A DNA stretch of 64,000 bases from JBHOQS01 sp042408875 (GTDB lineage Bacteria; Chloroflexota; UBA11872; JBHOQS01). The notes beneath the pieces are model-generated. The model was not told the DNA's origin. It ran no database searches and worked only from the letters and a program-made list of their open reading frames with translations. Shown here piece after piece: positions 36,445 to 45,097 of the stretch (positions within the stretch are counted from its first letter, which is position 1; every line of letters begins with the position of its first letter). The stretch lies in NCBI GenBank assembly GCA_042408875.1, contig JBHOQS010000007.1, forward strand, positions 62,001 through 126,000, given 5' to 3'. A program made the translations under genes and the position numbers.

Positions 36445-37267
36445 GACACTGCCTCGGCGTGAGGCGGCTGAGCTTCCCTCTGAAACGCTGCGGCACGTGC
36501 GCCGCGGGGCGGCAATTGATCCGTCGCGGCCGCTGCCGTTGCTCATCCTCGTGGCGCTGGTCGTGCTCTGGGAGATCGCCAGCGCGCGCCGCTGGATCGA
36601 CCCCTTCTTTTTTAGCTCTCCTAGCGCCATCTGGCAGGTACTGGTGAAGCAGTTCGCCAGCGGTACGATCTACAAGCACCTGTTCGCTACGCTGTATGAA
36701 GCGGCATGGGGTCTGGCTACCGGCTTCGCTGGGGGCGCGCTGCTAGGATGGCTGGCTGCGCAAAGCCGCCTGGTCGGCACCGTAGCTGAGCCGGCCATGG
36801 TCCTGCTGAACGCCATTCCGCGGATCGTTATCGCCCCGCTCTTCATCATGTGGCTCGGTATTGGACCGAACTCGAAGATCGCGCTGAGCTTCTTCCTGGT
36901 CTTTGTCGTCGTGTTTTTCGCCGTGTACTCCGGCATCCGTGAGGTGGATCGCACCCTGGTCGAGCGCGTGCGCATGCTGGGCGGCTCGGGCTGGGTGCTG
37001 CTCCGCGAAGTGTATGGACCGGCGGTGCTCGCCTGGGTGTTCGCCAGCCTGCGCTTGACCGTTGGCTTCGCCTTCACCGGAGCGGTCGTCGGCGAGTTCA
37101 TCGCGTCCAGCCGTGGCCTGGGCTACCTGCTCAACTTCGCCCAGAACTCGCAGAACGCTTCTTTGATGCTCGCCAACGTGATCCTGATCCTGTTGATTAT
37201 CCTGGCCCTGAACGTGGCGGTGCAAGCGCTCGAGCACCGCGCCACTGCCTGGAAGCGCGCCGGATGA
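36434..37267 (+). CDS. ABC transporter permease (SsuC/TauC type)
   Basis: A 277-residue permease with about six transmembrane segments. The EAA loop is visible around ERVRMLGGSGWVLLREVYGPAVLAW, then LTVGFAFTGAVVGEFIASSRGLGYL, both typical of binding-protein-dependent anion importers. AAAGGAG precedes the ATG at 36434. With the binding protein (34285) and ATPase (35530) it forms one operon. Confidence 0.93.
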   Translation: MATETLPRREAAELPSETLRHVRRGAAIDPSRPLPLLILVALVVLWEIASARRWIDPFFFSSPSAIWQVLVKQFASGTIYKHLFATLYEAAWGLATGFAGGALLGWLAAQSRLVGTVAEPAMVLLNAIPRIVIAPLFIMWLGIGPNSKIALSFFLVFVVVFFAVYSGIREVDRTLVERVRMLGGSGWVLLREVYGPAVLAWVFASLRLTVGFAFTGAVVGEFIASSRGLGYLLNFAQNSQNASLMLANVILILLIILALNVAVQALEHRATAWKRAG

Positions 37268-37345
37268 GCGCGCCCGGCGGCCTCGCCGCTTCCGGCCCTG
37301 GTTAACTAGGCCGGGGGCCTGTGCCCGACGGCGGACGCCGGGCTG

Positions 37346-37579
37346 CTACCCTCCCCGCCGCGCCATGAACTGGCCGATCACCGTGAGCACTATCGTGAGC
37401 AGGATACTCACGATGATGCTTGTCATCAGCGGGAAGTAAAAGACGAAGCCATCCCGCTGGATGACGATATCCCCTGGCAGCCGGCCCAGGAAGGGGATCC
37501 GCCCGGCGATCAGCAGTATCACGCCGAGCAGCACGATGACCACGCCCAGGATGATCAGCGTTTTCGCCAGCGCGTCCAT
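37346..37579 (-). CDS. DUF2905-family small membrane protein
   Basis: A 77-residue protein with two transmembrane helices (LIILGVVIVLLGVILLIAG and YFPLMTSIIVSILLTIVLTVI) joined by a conserved stretch FLGRLPGDIVIQRDGFVFYFP. This is the DUF2905 pattern, common in bacteria and with unknown function. The ATG at 37579 gives the usual family N-terminus; a longer start at 37600 is possible. It lies just downstream of ruvB on the same strand. Confidence 0.8.
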   Translation of the reverse strand: MDALAKTLIILGVVIVLLGVILLIAGRIPFLGRLPGDIVIQRDGFVFYFPLMTSIIVSILLTIVLTVIGQFMARRGG

Positions 37580-37689
37580 ACTGTTGCTCGATCTCCACAT
37601 ACAACAGGTCTGCCATCAGCGCTGCAAAGAGCTGAGCCGTGCAGGGTACAGAGAAGACTCCTGCGCGCTGAAGTGTCGGTCCATGGGAT

Positions 37690-37740
37690 TCAGGCTACAA
37701 GACTTAATATAAAAAAATATAAAACTAATAAGATAATGTG
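37690..37740. other. AT-rich block between ruvB and DUF2905
   Basis: A run of about 50 bases is nearly all A and T, including repeated TATAAAA-like words. It may serve as a promoter or UP element for the DUF2905 gene on the minus strand, but no paired elements are clear. Confidence 0.35.
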
Positions 37741-37745
37741 GATCT

Positions 37746-38804
37746 CTAGGACGAAAAGAGCCGGCCCTGCTGGAGCGCAGCGTCTTTGAGATCGAAGCCG
37801 ATGTGCTGTGCCGCAAGCGGGGTAGCGACGCGCCCCTGCGGCGTGATATGGATAAAGCCGAGCTGCACCAGGTACGGCTCATACACGTCCTCGATCGTCT
37901 CGTCCTCCTCGCCCACGGTCGTGGCGAGCGTGCGCAGCCCGACCGGACCGCCGCCGTACTTCTCGAACAGCGCCCGCAAGATACGGCGGTCCACCTGGTC
38001 CAGCCCCAGTTCATCGATCTCGAGGTGCGCCAGCGCCTCTCTGGCAACCTCCGCGGTGATGACCCCGTTCGCCCGCACCTGGGCATAGTCGCGCACGCGC
38101 TTGAGCAGCCGATTGGCGATGCGCGGCGTCCCGCGCGAACGCTTGGCGATCTCTGCCGCGCCGCCCGGCTCAATCGCCACGTTCAAGATGCGTGCCGACC
38201 GGATGACGATCTGCTCGATGGCCGCCTGGTCATAGAGCTCCAAGCGGTAGTGTACGCCGAAGCGGTCGCGCAGGGGCTTGGTCAGTAGCGCCACGCGTGT
38301 GGTGGCGCCGATAAGGGTGAAGCGCGGCAGGTTAATGCGCAGCGTCCGTGCGCTCGGCCCCTTGCCGATGACGATGTCCAGGACAAAGTCCTCCATAGCC
38401 GGGTACAGCACTTCCTCGACTACCCGGCTCAGGCGATGGATCTCATCGATGAACAGGACATCGCCCTTGTTCAGGTTCGTCAGAATAGCCGCCAGATCGC
38501 CCGGCCGCTCGATTGCCGGGCCGGTGGTCACGCGGATATTGCCTTCCATCTCGTTGGCGATCACATGTGCCAGCATGGTCTTGCCCAGCCCGGGCGGGCC
38601 ATGCAGCAGCACATGATCCACCGGCTCACCGCGAGCTCGCGCCGCATCGATGAGGATTTGCAGGTTCGCCTTCAGCCGGTCCTGTCCGATGACCTCGCGT
38701 AGCCGCTTCGGCCGTAGCGAGAGTTCATCGCTCTCATCCGGCCCCGGCGTTGGGGAGACGATCCGTTCAATCGTTCCGTCACTCACGATCGTGCCTTCGA
38801 TCAC
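37746..38804 (-). CDS. ruvB: Holliday junction branch migration helicase RuvB
   Basis: RuvB is the AAA+ motor that, with RuvA, drives branch migration. The 352-residue protein has Walker A GPPGLGKT at 69-76, Walker B DEIH with Asp120/Glu121, sensor residues in GATTRVALLTKPLRDRFG, and a C-terminal winged helix ending in GFIHITPQGRVATPLA. It lies apart from ruvA and ruvC in this window. Confidence 0.97.
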   Translation of the reverse strand: MIEGTIVSDGTIERIVSPTPGPDESDELSLRPKRLREVIGQDRLKANLQILIDAARARGEPVDHVLLHGPPGLGKTMLAHVIANEMEGNIRVTTGPAIERPGDLAAILTNLNKGDVLFIDEIHRLSRVVEEVLYPAMEDFVLDIVIGKGPSARTLRINLPRFTLIGATTRVALLTKPLRDRFGVHYRLELYDQAAIEQIVIRSARILNVAIEPGGAAEIAKRSRGTPRIANRLLKRVRDYAQVRANGVITAEVAREALAHLEIDELGLDQVDRRILRALFEKYGGGPVGLRTLATTVGEEDETIEDVYEPYLVQLGFIHITPQGRVATPLAAQHIGFDLKDAALQQGRLFSS

Positions 38805-38927
38805 GCGTCCTGGCCCATCACTTTCCGGGGGCTCTCGCTGATACTACTCTACACCGCGCGGCGGCAGCGTGTCTTGAACATGCGTTCCAATCGCCCCGGC
38901 AGAATTATACCAGGACTGCAGAGATCG

Positions 38928-40724
38928 TTAGCCTTGCTCTTCTCGCCGCCCAGCTTCGTAGGCCTTGCGCTGCTCGGGGTGGTACTCCGGCACGGGGACA
39001 TCCCACCAGCCAGTCTTGTTCAGCCCGGCGCGCGGGAACTCGCGGGCGACCATGACCTCGACCAGCGCCGGGCCGCCGGTAGCCAGGGCGCGTCTGACTG
39101 CCGGGCCGACCTGGTCTGGCGTCTCTACCCGCTCGCCGTGCATGCCGAACTCCCTGGCGACGTTGGCGAAATGCGGCGTGTACATGCTGCCGTCGCGGCG
39201 GTTGAAATCGACGATGATGGTGCGGCCGAAGTTCGCGAGCTGGCCGCCCTTGATCGAGATCCAGCCGGCGTTATTCAGGATGACGATCAGGATAGGGATG
39301 TCCTCCATCACCGCGGTAGCCATCTCCTGCATCGTCTGCATGAAGTCGCCATCCCCGGCGATAGCAACCACCTGCCGATCGGGGTGGGCCAGCTTGGCAC
39401 CGAGGGCCGCCGGGACAGTGAAGCCCATGGTAGAGAAGCCGCCGCTGGTAATGTGCGTGCGTGGCCCGTACACTGGAAATTCCTGGCGTACGATCGCTTG
39501 CACCAGTCCGGCGCCAGTCGTGACGATGGCAGTGCGGTCGAGCACGGCGCGCAGCTCTTTGAGCGCCCGCGACATGGTCATGGGCAGCTCATCGCTCTCC
39601 CGCTTCTCGGCGCAGATGCGGTCCCACTCCGCTTTAAGCTGCTGGATCTCGCCGAAGTAGGCCGTCTCGCGGTAGGCCCGCGGCGGCGTGAGCTCGCGCA
39701 CGGCGGCCAGCAAGTCGGCCAGCCCGGCCGCCGCGTCGCCGACCAGACCGACCTCCACCGGGTAGTTCTTGCCGATCTCGTGGGGGTCGATGTCCAGGTG
39801 GATCAGTTTCGTGGGCGGAATGGCGAAGCTCACGCCCTTACGGTACGACGAGGCAGACCAGTCCACGAAGCGGCAGCCCACCGCCAGTAGCACATCGGCC
39901 GATGCGGCCAGCTTGTTCCCTGAGGTCGAGGCCGTATCGCCCACGCTCCACCCGTTGAGGGGGTGATCTTCAGGAATGGCGCCCTTGCCCATCCAGGTCG
40001 TGACCACCGGCGCGCCGAGGTGCTCGGCCAGCTCGACCAGATGGCAGGATGCATTGGACGTGATCACGCCTCCGCCGGCCACGATCACCGGCCGCTGCGC
40101 TGCGGCCAGGAGCTGCGCTGCGCGCTCCATCGCCTGTGCGTCAGGACGTGGCCCCCCGTGGGGCAGCCGCTGCACCGGGTCCGGCAGCTCGACGTCCGCT
40201 GAGTCCGCCTGCACATCCATGGGCAGATCGATCAGCACCGGTCCGGGGCGCCCGGTCAGCATCTGATTGAAAGCGCGGTGCAGCACGTAAGGGAGCTGGT
40301 CCACGCGGCTGGGCTGCCAGTAACGCTTGGTGATCGGCTCCAGCACCCGCGGGAAGTTGGCCCACTGCACGCGCTCGATCTCCTGCAGCACCCCTCGTCC
40401 GCGCATGTACGTGTGCACGCTGCCGGTGATGAGCAGCAGCGCCGTGGAGTCAACGTACGCTGTCGCGACCCCGACCACCGTGTTCGTGGCACCAGGGCCG
40501 ATAGAAGTGAACGCCACCAGTGGCCTGCCCGAGGCGCGGTAATAGCCATCGGCCAGATGCACCGCGCTCTGCTCATGCATCACCGGGATCACACGGATCT
40601 TGTCCTTCACGTCGATGAACGCATCCAGCATGGCCCAGATGCCATGGCCCGGAATACCCGTGATGTACGGCACGCCTTGCCGGATGAGGTACTGGGCGAT
40701 GATCTGCCCGCCGCTGAGCCGCAT
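38928..40724 (-). CDS. Thiamine diphosphate-dependent enzyme, IolD/acetolactate synthase-like
   Basis: A 598-residue enzyme of the acetohydroxyacid synthase/pyruvate oxidase superfamily. The catalytic Glu51 lies in PVMHEQSAVHLADG, and the ThDP-binding motif is GDGDFMQTMQEM to ILNNAGW. The stretch TSIGPGATN with GRGVLQEIERVQWANF is closer to IolD (trihydroxycyclohexanedione hydrolase of inositol breakdown) than to biosynthetic acetolactate synthase. GGAGG precedes the ATG. Downstream on the DNA but upstream in transcription is a TIM-barrel enzyme like IolE, and an SDR gene follows on the far side, so this looks like part of a cyclitol-type pathway. The specific reaction is inferred. Confidence 0.75.
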   Translation of the reverse strand: MRLSGGQIIAQYLIRQGVPYITGIPGHGIWAMLDAFIDVKDKIRVIPVMHEQSAVHLADGYYRASGRPLVAFTSIGPGATNTVVGVATAYVDSTALLLITGSVHTYMRGRGVLQEIERVQWANFPRVLEPITKRYWQPSRVDQLPYVLHRAFNQMLTGRPGPVLIDLPMDVQADSADVELPDPVQRLPHGGPRPDAQAMERAAQLLAAAQRPVIVAGGGVITSNASCHLVELAEHLGAPVVTTWMGKGAIPEDHPLNGWSVGDTASTSGNKLAASADVLLAVGCRFVDWSASSYRKGVSFAIPPTKLIHLDIDPHEIGKNYPVEVGLVGDAAAGLADLLAAVRELTPPRAYRETAYFGEIQQLKAEWDRICAEKRESDELPMTMSRALKELRAVLDRTAIVTTGAGLVQAIVRQEFPVYGPRTHITSGGFSTMGFTVPAALGAKLAHPDRQVVAIAGDGDFMQTMQEMATAVMEDIPILIVILNNAGWISIKGGQLANFGRTIIVDFNRRDGSMYTPHFANVAREFGMHGERVETPDQVGPAVRRALATGGPALVEVMVAREFPRAGLNKTGWWDVPVPEYHPEQRKAYEAGRREEQG

Positions 40725-40766
40725 GGCAACCTCCTTGGCCGGGAAACAAGACGGTACATACCGCGT

Positions 40767-40791
40767 ATTACGTACGTATTGCGTACGTAAT
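40767..40791. repeat. Inverted repeat upstream of the IolD-like gene
   Basis: ATTACGTACG and CGTACGTAAT (10-bp arms) flank TATTG, about 45 bases upstream of the ATG at 40724. It is surrounded by more TACGTA/GTACGT words. It is a good candidate operator for a dimeric regulator controlling the catabolic genes. Confidence 0.65.
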
Positions 40792-40920
40792 ATGTATGCA
40801 ATACGTACTGAGTACTATGGAATACGTGCTGTACAAGAGGACACAACCGACCAGTCCACTCACAGGCACGCTGTCTCATAACAGGCCATGGAAAGCGGCT
40901 TGTTTTTATTTTTTTAATTA

Positions 40921-41829
40921 TTACACAGCACGTAGTATCCTCTCAATGTACTCCCTACTTCTCCTGGCGTTTTCAAGCGGATCGTTCGGTGGGAACTGCG
41001 GGCCAAGACGAATGTCCTGCTCGACGACGATCCAGCCGTGGTAGCCGGCCGCACGCAGCGCTCCCAGGAGCGCCGGGAAATCGACGCTGCCCTGGCCAAG
41101 TGGTACGAACACACCCGCGCCCACAGCAGCAGGGAAAGCCATCCCTTCCCGGCGCGCTCGCTCTAGTGTATCAGCGCGGATGTCCTTGGCATGCACGTGC
41201 CACACACGGGCGGCGTAGCGCCGGCAGATCTCCACCGGATCTGCGCCACCGAAGGCCAGATGGCCAGTGTCCAGACACAGGCCCATCGCTTCCGGGGGCA
41301 CGAGCTCCATCAGCCGGTCTACCTCGGCGGCCGTCTCTACATAGGTGCCGGCGTGGGGATGGAAGACCATGCATAGGCCTAGCGCCTGCACCCGCAGCGC
41401 GAGGGTTTCCAGCCCGCCGGCCAGCCGCCGCCACTGCTCCGCAGAGAGCTCATCCTCCGGCCGCACTCGCCCGGCGCGAGCCAGTCGCTGCGGGGTGGCC
41501 GCATCTGCCACCACCAGCACCTGAGCGCCGAGGTCAGCCAGTAATCGAGCAGTCTCTGTGGCCTGCTCTAGGGACGCACCAGCCTGCTCAGGGTCATAGA
41601 GCGTGACCGGGCAGAACGAGCCGATTAAGGTAAGGCCATATGCGGCAAGCTCGCGGCGGAGCAGGTCGGGATCGGTCGGGAGGTAGCCCCACGGCCCAAG
41701 CTCAGTGCCCTCATAGCCTGCCTGCTGCATCTCGGCGAGCACGCGGCGGTACGGCAACTCCTCGCCCCAGCCGGGGATCTCGCAGACACCCCACGTAATC
41801 GGTGCTGCGCCCAGGCGTATCTCGGCCAT
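40921..41829 (-). CDS. Sugar phosphate isomerase/epimerase-family TIM-barrel protein (IolE-like)
   Basis: A 302-residue TIM barrel of the xylose-isomerase-like superfamily. The N-terminus GAAPITWGV, then AGYEGTELGPWGYLP, resembles inosose dehydratase IolE. Candidate metal ligands are in LCLDTGHLAFGG, WHVHAKD and VVEQD. GGGAG lies eight bases before the chosen ATG at 41829. It is adjacent to the IolD-like gene and close to the SDR at 42012, which together resemble the iol pathway, though the myo-inositol dehydrogenase step would have to be done by another gene. An AT-rich stretch separates it from the IolD-like gene. Confidence 0.75.
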   Translation of the reverse strand: MAEIRLGAAPITWGVCEIPGWGEELPYRRVLAEMQQAGYEGTELGPWGYLPTDPDLLRRELAAYGLTLIGSFCPVTLYDPEQAGASLEQATETARLLADLGAQVLVVADAATPQRLARAGRVRPEDELSAEQWRRLAGGLETLALRVQALGLCMVFHPHAGTYVETAAEVDRLMELVPPEAMGLCLDTGHLAFGGADPVEICRRYAARVWHVHAKDIRADTLERARREGMAFPAAVGAGVFVPLGQGSVDFPALLGALRAAGYHGWIVVEQDIRLGPQFPPNDPLENARRSREYIERILRAV

Positions 41830-42011
41830 GGCGAGCGCTCCCTCAGGTGGTACACCACAGGCGGTATGTCGTGGCCGGACTGGCGGCCGCATGCATTGCC
41901 GGATGCTTCGTCTCGATGCCCAGTGGTAGCATGCTGCTGAGCAGTTCGATCAGATGCCCAGCGGTCTGATCGGGTATTGTAGCACGCACGGGGACTGGGA
42001 GTTACGGGTAC

Positions 42012-42785
42012 TCAGCGGGCTGTCAGGCCGCCGTCAACGACGAAGACAGCACCGGTGATATAGCTGGCATCGTCAGAGGCGAGGAAGGCGATCATGGGCG
42101 CGATCTCCTCGAAGCGGCCGAGCCGTCCCATCGGGATCAAGGGCTCCAACCTGGCGCGGCGCGCCGCCGGGCCTTCGGGGCCCAACAGCTCCACATCCGG
42201 CGGCGCCTCGAGCGCACCGGGGCAGACTACGTTGCAACGAATACCGTCGCGGGCGTAGTGCACCGCCAGGGCACGCCCCAGCGACAGCAGGCCGCCCTTC
42301 GACGCCGTATAGGCCGGGTTATGCGGCGCGATCCCGGCCAGAGCGGTGACTGAGCTAACGATGATTACCGAGCCGCCCTGGCCCTGCGCCAGCATCTGCC
42401 GGATACCGGCCCGGCAGGTGAAGAACGCCCCGCGCAGGTTCACCTCGTGGGTGCGGTCCCACACTGCCTCGTCCAGCTCATGGACTGGCCTGTCCTGGCC
42501 GTGAAGCTGGATCGCCGCATTGGCCACAACGACGTCCAGCCGCCCGAAGCGCTCGACTGTGGCGGCAACAGCCTGCTCCACCTGTGCCGCTACCGAAACG
42601 TCGCACGGCAGGGCCACGGCGCGCCCGCCGGTGCGCGTAATCTCCGCGGCGACGGCTTCCAGCCTGTCCGGAGTGCGTCCCAGGAGCGCAACTGCTGCGC
42701 CACCGGCTGCCATCCGACGTGCGGTGGCTGCGCCGACACCGCTGCCGGCGCCGGTAATGAGGGCAACCTTTCCTTCCAGTCGCAT
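42012..42785 (-). CDS. Short-chain dehydrogenase/reductase
   Basis: A 257-residue classical SDR. The dinucleotide motif TGAGSGVG is at 11-18; NAA at about 88-90; the catalytic Ser143/144, Tyr158 and Lys162 are in VSSVTALAG and YTASKGG. It should oxidise or reduce a hydroxyl on a sugar, cyclitol or related compound with NAD(P). Its placement next to the IolD-like and IolE-like genes suggests one pathway. The substrate is not known. Confidence 0.88.
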   Translation of the reverse strand: MRLEGKVALITGAGSGVGAATARRMAAGGAAVALLGRTPDRLEAVAAEITRTGGRAVALPCDVSVAAQVEQAVAATVERFGRLDVVVANAAIQLHGQDRPVHELDEAVWDRTHEVNLRGAFFTCRAGIRQMLAQGQGGSVIIVSSVTALAGIAPHNPAYTASKGGLLSLGRALAVHYARDGIRCNVVCPGALEAPPDVELLGPEGPAARRARLEPLIPMGRLGRFEEIAPMIAFLASDDASYITGAVFVVDGGLTAR

Positions 42786-42847
42786 CGCGCTCTTGCGGTC
42801 GCTCGCTGTAGTTTCTGCCAGCTAGGCTTCTATCCGGAGGTAGACTG

Positions 42848-43867
42848 CTACCCGGGTGGCTCAGAGCGGCGCAGCCATGCCGCCAGCGCTTCATCCCAGT
42901 GCAGCGTGCGGCCATCCTGGAGCAGAACGACCTGGTGCGTCTGCGCCTCTTCCTGGGCCCCCTGCGTCGCGCCCTCTCCGGCGACCACCGGCACTGCCAG
43001 ATACCCCGCCCGGGAGAGGAGCGCCGCACGGCGGCGGGCGCGTGCGACATCCTCGGCATCCACGACTGCAGAGACCTCGATGGCCAGCCACACCTCAGGG
43101 GCTTCAGGGAGGTACCGCGGCCTGCCCCGAACAAGCAGGTCGAGCTGGAAGAGCTCGTTGAGCTCCTCGGTAGAAAGCTGCTGCTCCAGCGTGTCCTCCA
43201 GCTCCTGGAGTGGTACCGGGCGGACCCGCCGCAGATAGGGGCCGAAGTATGCCACTGCTCGCTCGCGGTAACGGTACTCCAGCAAAGTACCGCGCATGTC
43301 CCCTACCGTATCAATAAGCCGCTGCAAGCGCTCCTCAGTGCGGGCTTGGGCCGCGGCCAATTCAGCCAGGCGCTCGTCGGTGCGGCGCTGAGCCTCCACG
43401 AGTTGGGCGACCGTCGTCTCCAGCCGCTGCAAGCGCTCCTCAGTGCGGGCTTGGGCCGCGGCCAATTCAGCCAGGCGCTCGTCAGTGCGGCGCTGGGCCT
43501 CCACAAGTTGGGCGACTGTCGTCTCTAGCCGCTGCAAGCGCTCCTCAGTGTGCTGCTGAGCTGCTACCAGTTGGGCGACCGTCGTCTCCAGCCGCTGCAA
43601 GCGCTCCTCAGTGCGGGCTTGGGCCGCGGCCAATTCAGCCAGGCGCTCGTCAGTGCGGCGCTGAGCCTCGGCGCTCTGCCTCTGGGCCTCGACAAGCTGC
43701 GCCAACTGCGCCTCCGTACGTTCCTGCGCCTCGGCCAGGCGGCGCACGATCCCCGGCAGCGCGAGGATATCGTCCGTGAGCAGCAGCCGGCGGAGCTCCG
43801 CCCGCCACTCCGGATGTGCCTCCAGCAGGCGTACGAGGTCCTGAAAATCACGCACTGTAAAGGGCAT
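42848..43867 (-). CDS. Coiled-coil repeat protein with a C-terminal nuclease-like domain
   Basis: A 339-residue protein with three parts. Residues 1-45 (MPFTVRDFQDLVRLLEAHPE) are helical; residues 46-185 form a long coiled coil built from near-identical copies of ETTVAQLVEAQRRTDERL; residues 205-320 contain DLLVRGRP, EVWLAIEVSAVVDAEDVAR and AALLSRAGYLAVPVV, a pattern like PD-(D/E)xK nucleases. The repeat sits at DNA positions 43319-43666 with a 35-residue (105-bp) period. It was not assigned a specific function; relatives of such coiled-coil nuclease-like proteins are frequent in Chloroflexota and cyanobacteria. Confidence 0.7.
   Translation of the reverse strand: MPFTVRDFQDLVRLLEAHPEWRAELRRLLLTDDILALPGIVRRLAEAQERTEAQLAQLVEAQRQSAEAQRRTDERLAELAAAQARTEERLQRLETTVAQLVAAQQHTEERLQRLETTVAQLVEAQRRTDERLAELAAAQARTEERLQRLETTVAQLVEAQRRTDERLAELAAAQARTEERLQRLIDTVGDMRGTLLEYRYRERAVAYFGPYLRRVRPVPLQELEDTLEQQLSTEELNELFQLDLLVRGRPRYLPEAPEVWLAIEVSAVVDAEDVARARRRAALLSRAGYLAVPVVAGEGATQGAQEEAQTHQVVLLQDGRTLHWDEALAAWLRRSEPPG
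43319..43666. repeat. In-frame 105-bp DNA repeats
   Basis: Copies of a 105-bp unit, plus one shortened 63-bp unit, encode the coiled coil of the gene at 42848. The DNA copies are almost identical, so the number of copies is probably variable between strains. This is coding sequence and not a CRISPR array. Confidence 0.85.
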
Positions 43868-44008
43868 GTATCCTTACATCCGCTCAGCGGCGCATGCCGC
43901 GCGCTGGTTAACCCAGTGTCACTCTAGTGTAGCACGGCGCCGGCACTGGGGGCAGGTGCGCTTGCCGCGGCCCGAGGCCATGAACGGGCGTATCGATGGA
44001 CAGACAAG

Positions 44009-44602
44009 CTACTGCCGCGCCCCAAGGTATTGCAAGGCGCGGCGCACCCGCTCGGCTTCCGATAGCGCCGGATCGAGCTGCGCCTCGCGGATGGCTTCCA
44101 TAGCCTCGGCCGCAGAATAGCCCAGCGCGGTCAGCGCGGCGATCACATCGCTCTGCGGGGCGAGAAGCTGGGGCGCAACGCCGGCTGGCGCGCTCACCTT
44201 GCCGCGCAGCTCTAGCACAATGCGCGCGGCAGTCTTGCGGCCGATGCCGGGCACGCGCGTCAAGACCTCGGCGTTCTCCGTGGCGATGGCGCTGCGGAGC
44301 TGCTCTACCGGCATCGCCGAGAGCACCGCCAGCGCGTTGCGCGGGCCGACGCCGCTGACGGTGAGCAAGAGCTCGAACAGCCCCAGCTCCTCCGGCGTAG
44401 CGAACCCATAGAGCGCGATGTTGTCCTCGCGCAGGTGCAGGTGCGTGTGGAGCCGCACGCGCTCGCCCGTCCGGCCAGCGCGGCTGAGCGTGTTCGTTGA
44501 GGTGTAGATACGCAGGCCAATGCCGCCTACGGACACCACCAGGGCGTCGTTCTCTGTAGAGTCTACAACCCCTTCGACAAAGGCGATCATCGGCGGTGTC
44601 AT
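44009..44602 (-). CDS. ruvA: Holliday junction branch migration protein RuvA
   Basis: RuvA binds the Holliday junction and recruits RuvB. The 197-residue protein has the OB-fold N-terminus (AFVEGVVDSTENDALVVSVGG), two helix-hairpin-helix motifs (LLLTVSGVGPRNALAVLS; VLTRVPGIGRKTAARIVLEL) and a C-terminal RuvB-binding domain (ALTALGYSAAEAMEAIREA). Its ATG overlaps the ruvC stop codon by four bases (ATGA), so the two are translationally coupled. Confidence 0.96.
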   Translation of the reverse strand: MTPPMIAFVEGVVDSTENDALVVSVGGIGLRIYTSTNTLSRAGRTGERVRLHTHLHLREDNIALYGFATPEELGLFELLLTVSGVGPRNALAVLSAMPVEQLRSAIATENAEVLTRVPGIGRKTAARIVLELRGKVSAPAGVAPQLLAPQSDVIAALTALGYSAAEAMEAIREAQLDPALSEAERVRRALQYLGARQ

Positions 44603-45087
44603 ACAATGCCCAGCGCCGCGGCGCGGGCGAACTGGGTGTGGCAGATAGCGATCGCCAGGGCGTCGGCGGCGTCGTCCGGCTGCGGCACGCTGGGCAGCCG
44701 CAGCAGCAGGCGGATCATCTCCTGCACCTGCTCTTTCGTTGCGCCGCCGAAGCCGGCCACCGCCTGCTTGACCTGCTGCGGAGAGTACTCTGCCACCTCG
44801 AGACCGTGCACTGCCGCGGCCAGCAGGGCCACCCCGCGAGCTTGCCCGACTGCCATGGCCGTGCGAGTGTTGCGGCTAAAGTACAGCTGTTCGACGGCAA
44901 CCTGATCGGGGCAGTGGCGGCGGATCAGCTCGTCCAGCCCCTGGTAGAGCAGGAGCAACCGGCGCGGCAAGGGCAGGCCAGCCGCGGTAGTGATGCAGCC
45001 GTACTCGACCAGCCGCAGCGGCTCCGGGCCCTCTACCACCCCGAAGCCCATGAGCGCAGTTCCTGGGTCGATGCCGAGCGTGCGCAT
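44599..45087 (-). CDS. ruvC: Crossover junction endodeoxyribonuclease RuvC
   Basis: RuvC resolves Holliday junctions. The 162-residue protein keeps the acidic catalytic set: Asp7 (GIDPGT), Glu66 (AVEQLYF), Asp138/Asp139 and Asp142 (PDDAADALAIA), matching E. coli numbering. It is followed directly by ruvA, with the YebC gene upstream, which is the common order yebC-ruvC-ruvA-(ruvB). Confidence 0.97.
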   Translation of the reverse strand: MRTLGIDPGTALMGFGVVEGPEPLRLVEYGCITTAAGLPLPRRLLLLYQGLDELIRRHCPDQVAVEQLYFSRNTRTAMAVGQARGVALLAAAVHGLEVAEYSPQQVKQAVAGFGGATKEQVQEMIRLLLRLPSVPQPDDAADALAIAICHTQFARAAALGIV

Positions 45088-45097
45088 CGGCGGATCG

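Noticed and set aside
43319..43666. Regular repeats that look like a CRISPR array
   Set aside because: They lie in frame inside one gene and encode a coiled coil; the units are 105 bp, have no unique spacers and there are no cas genes.
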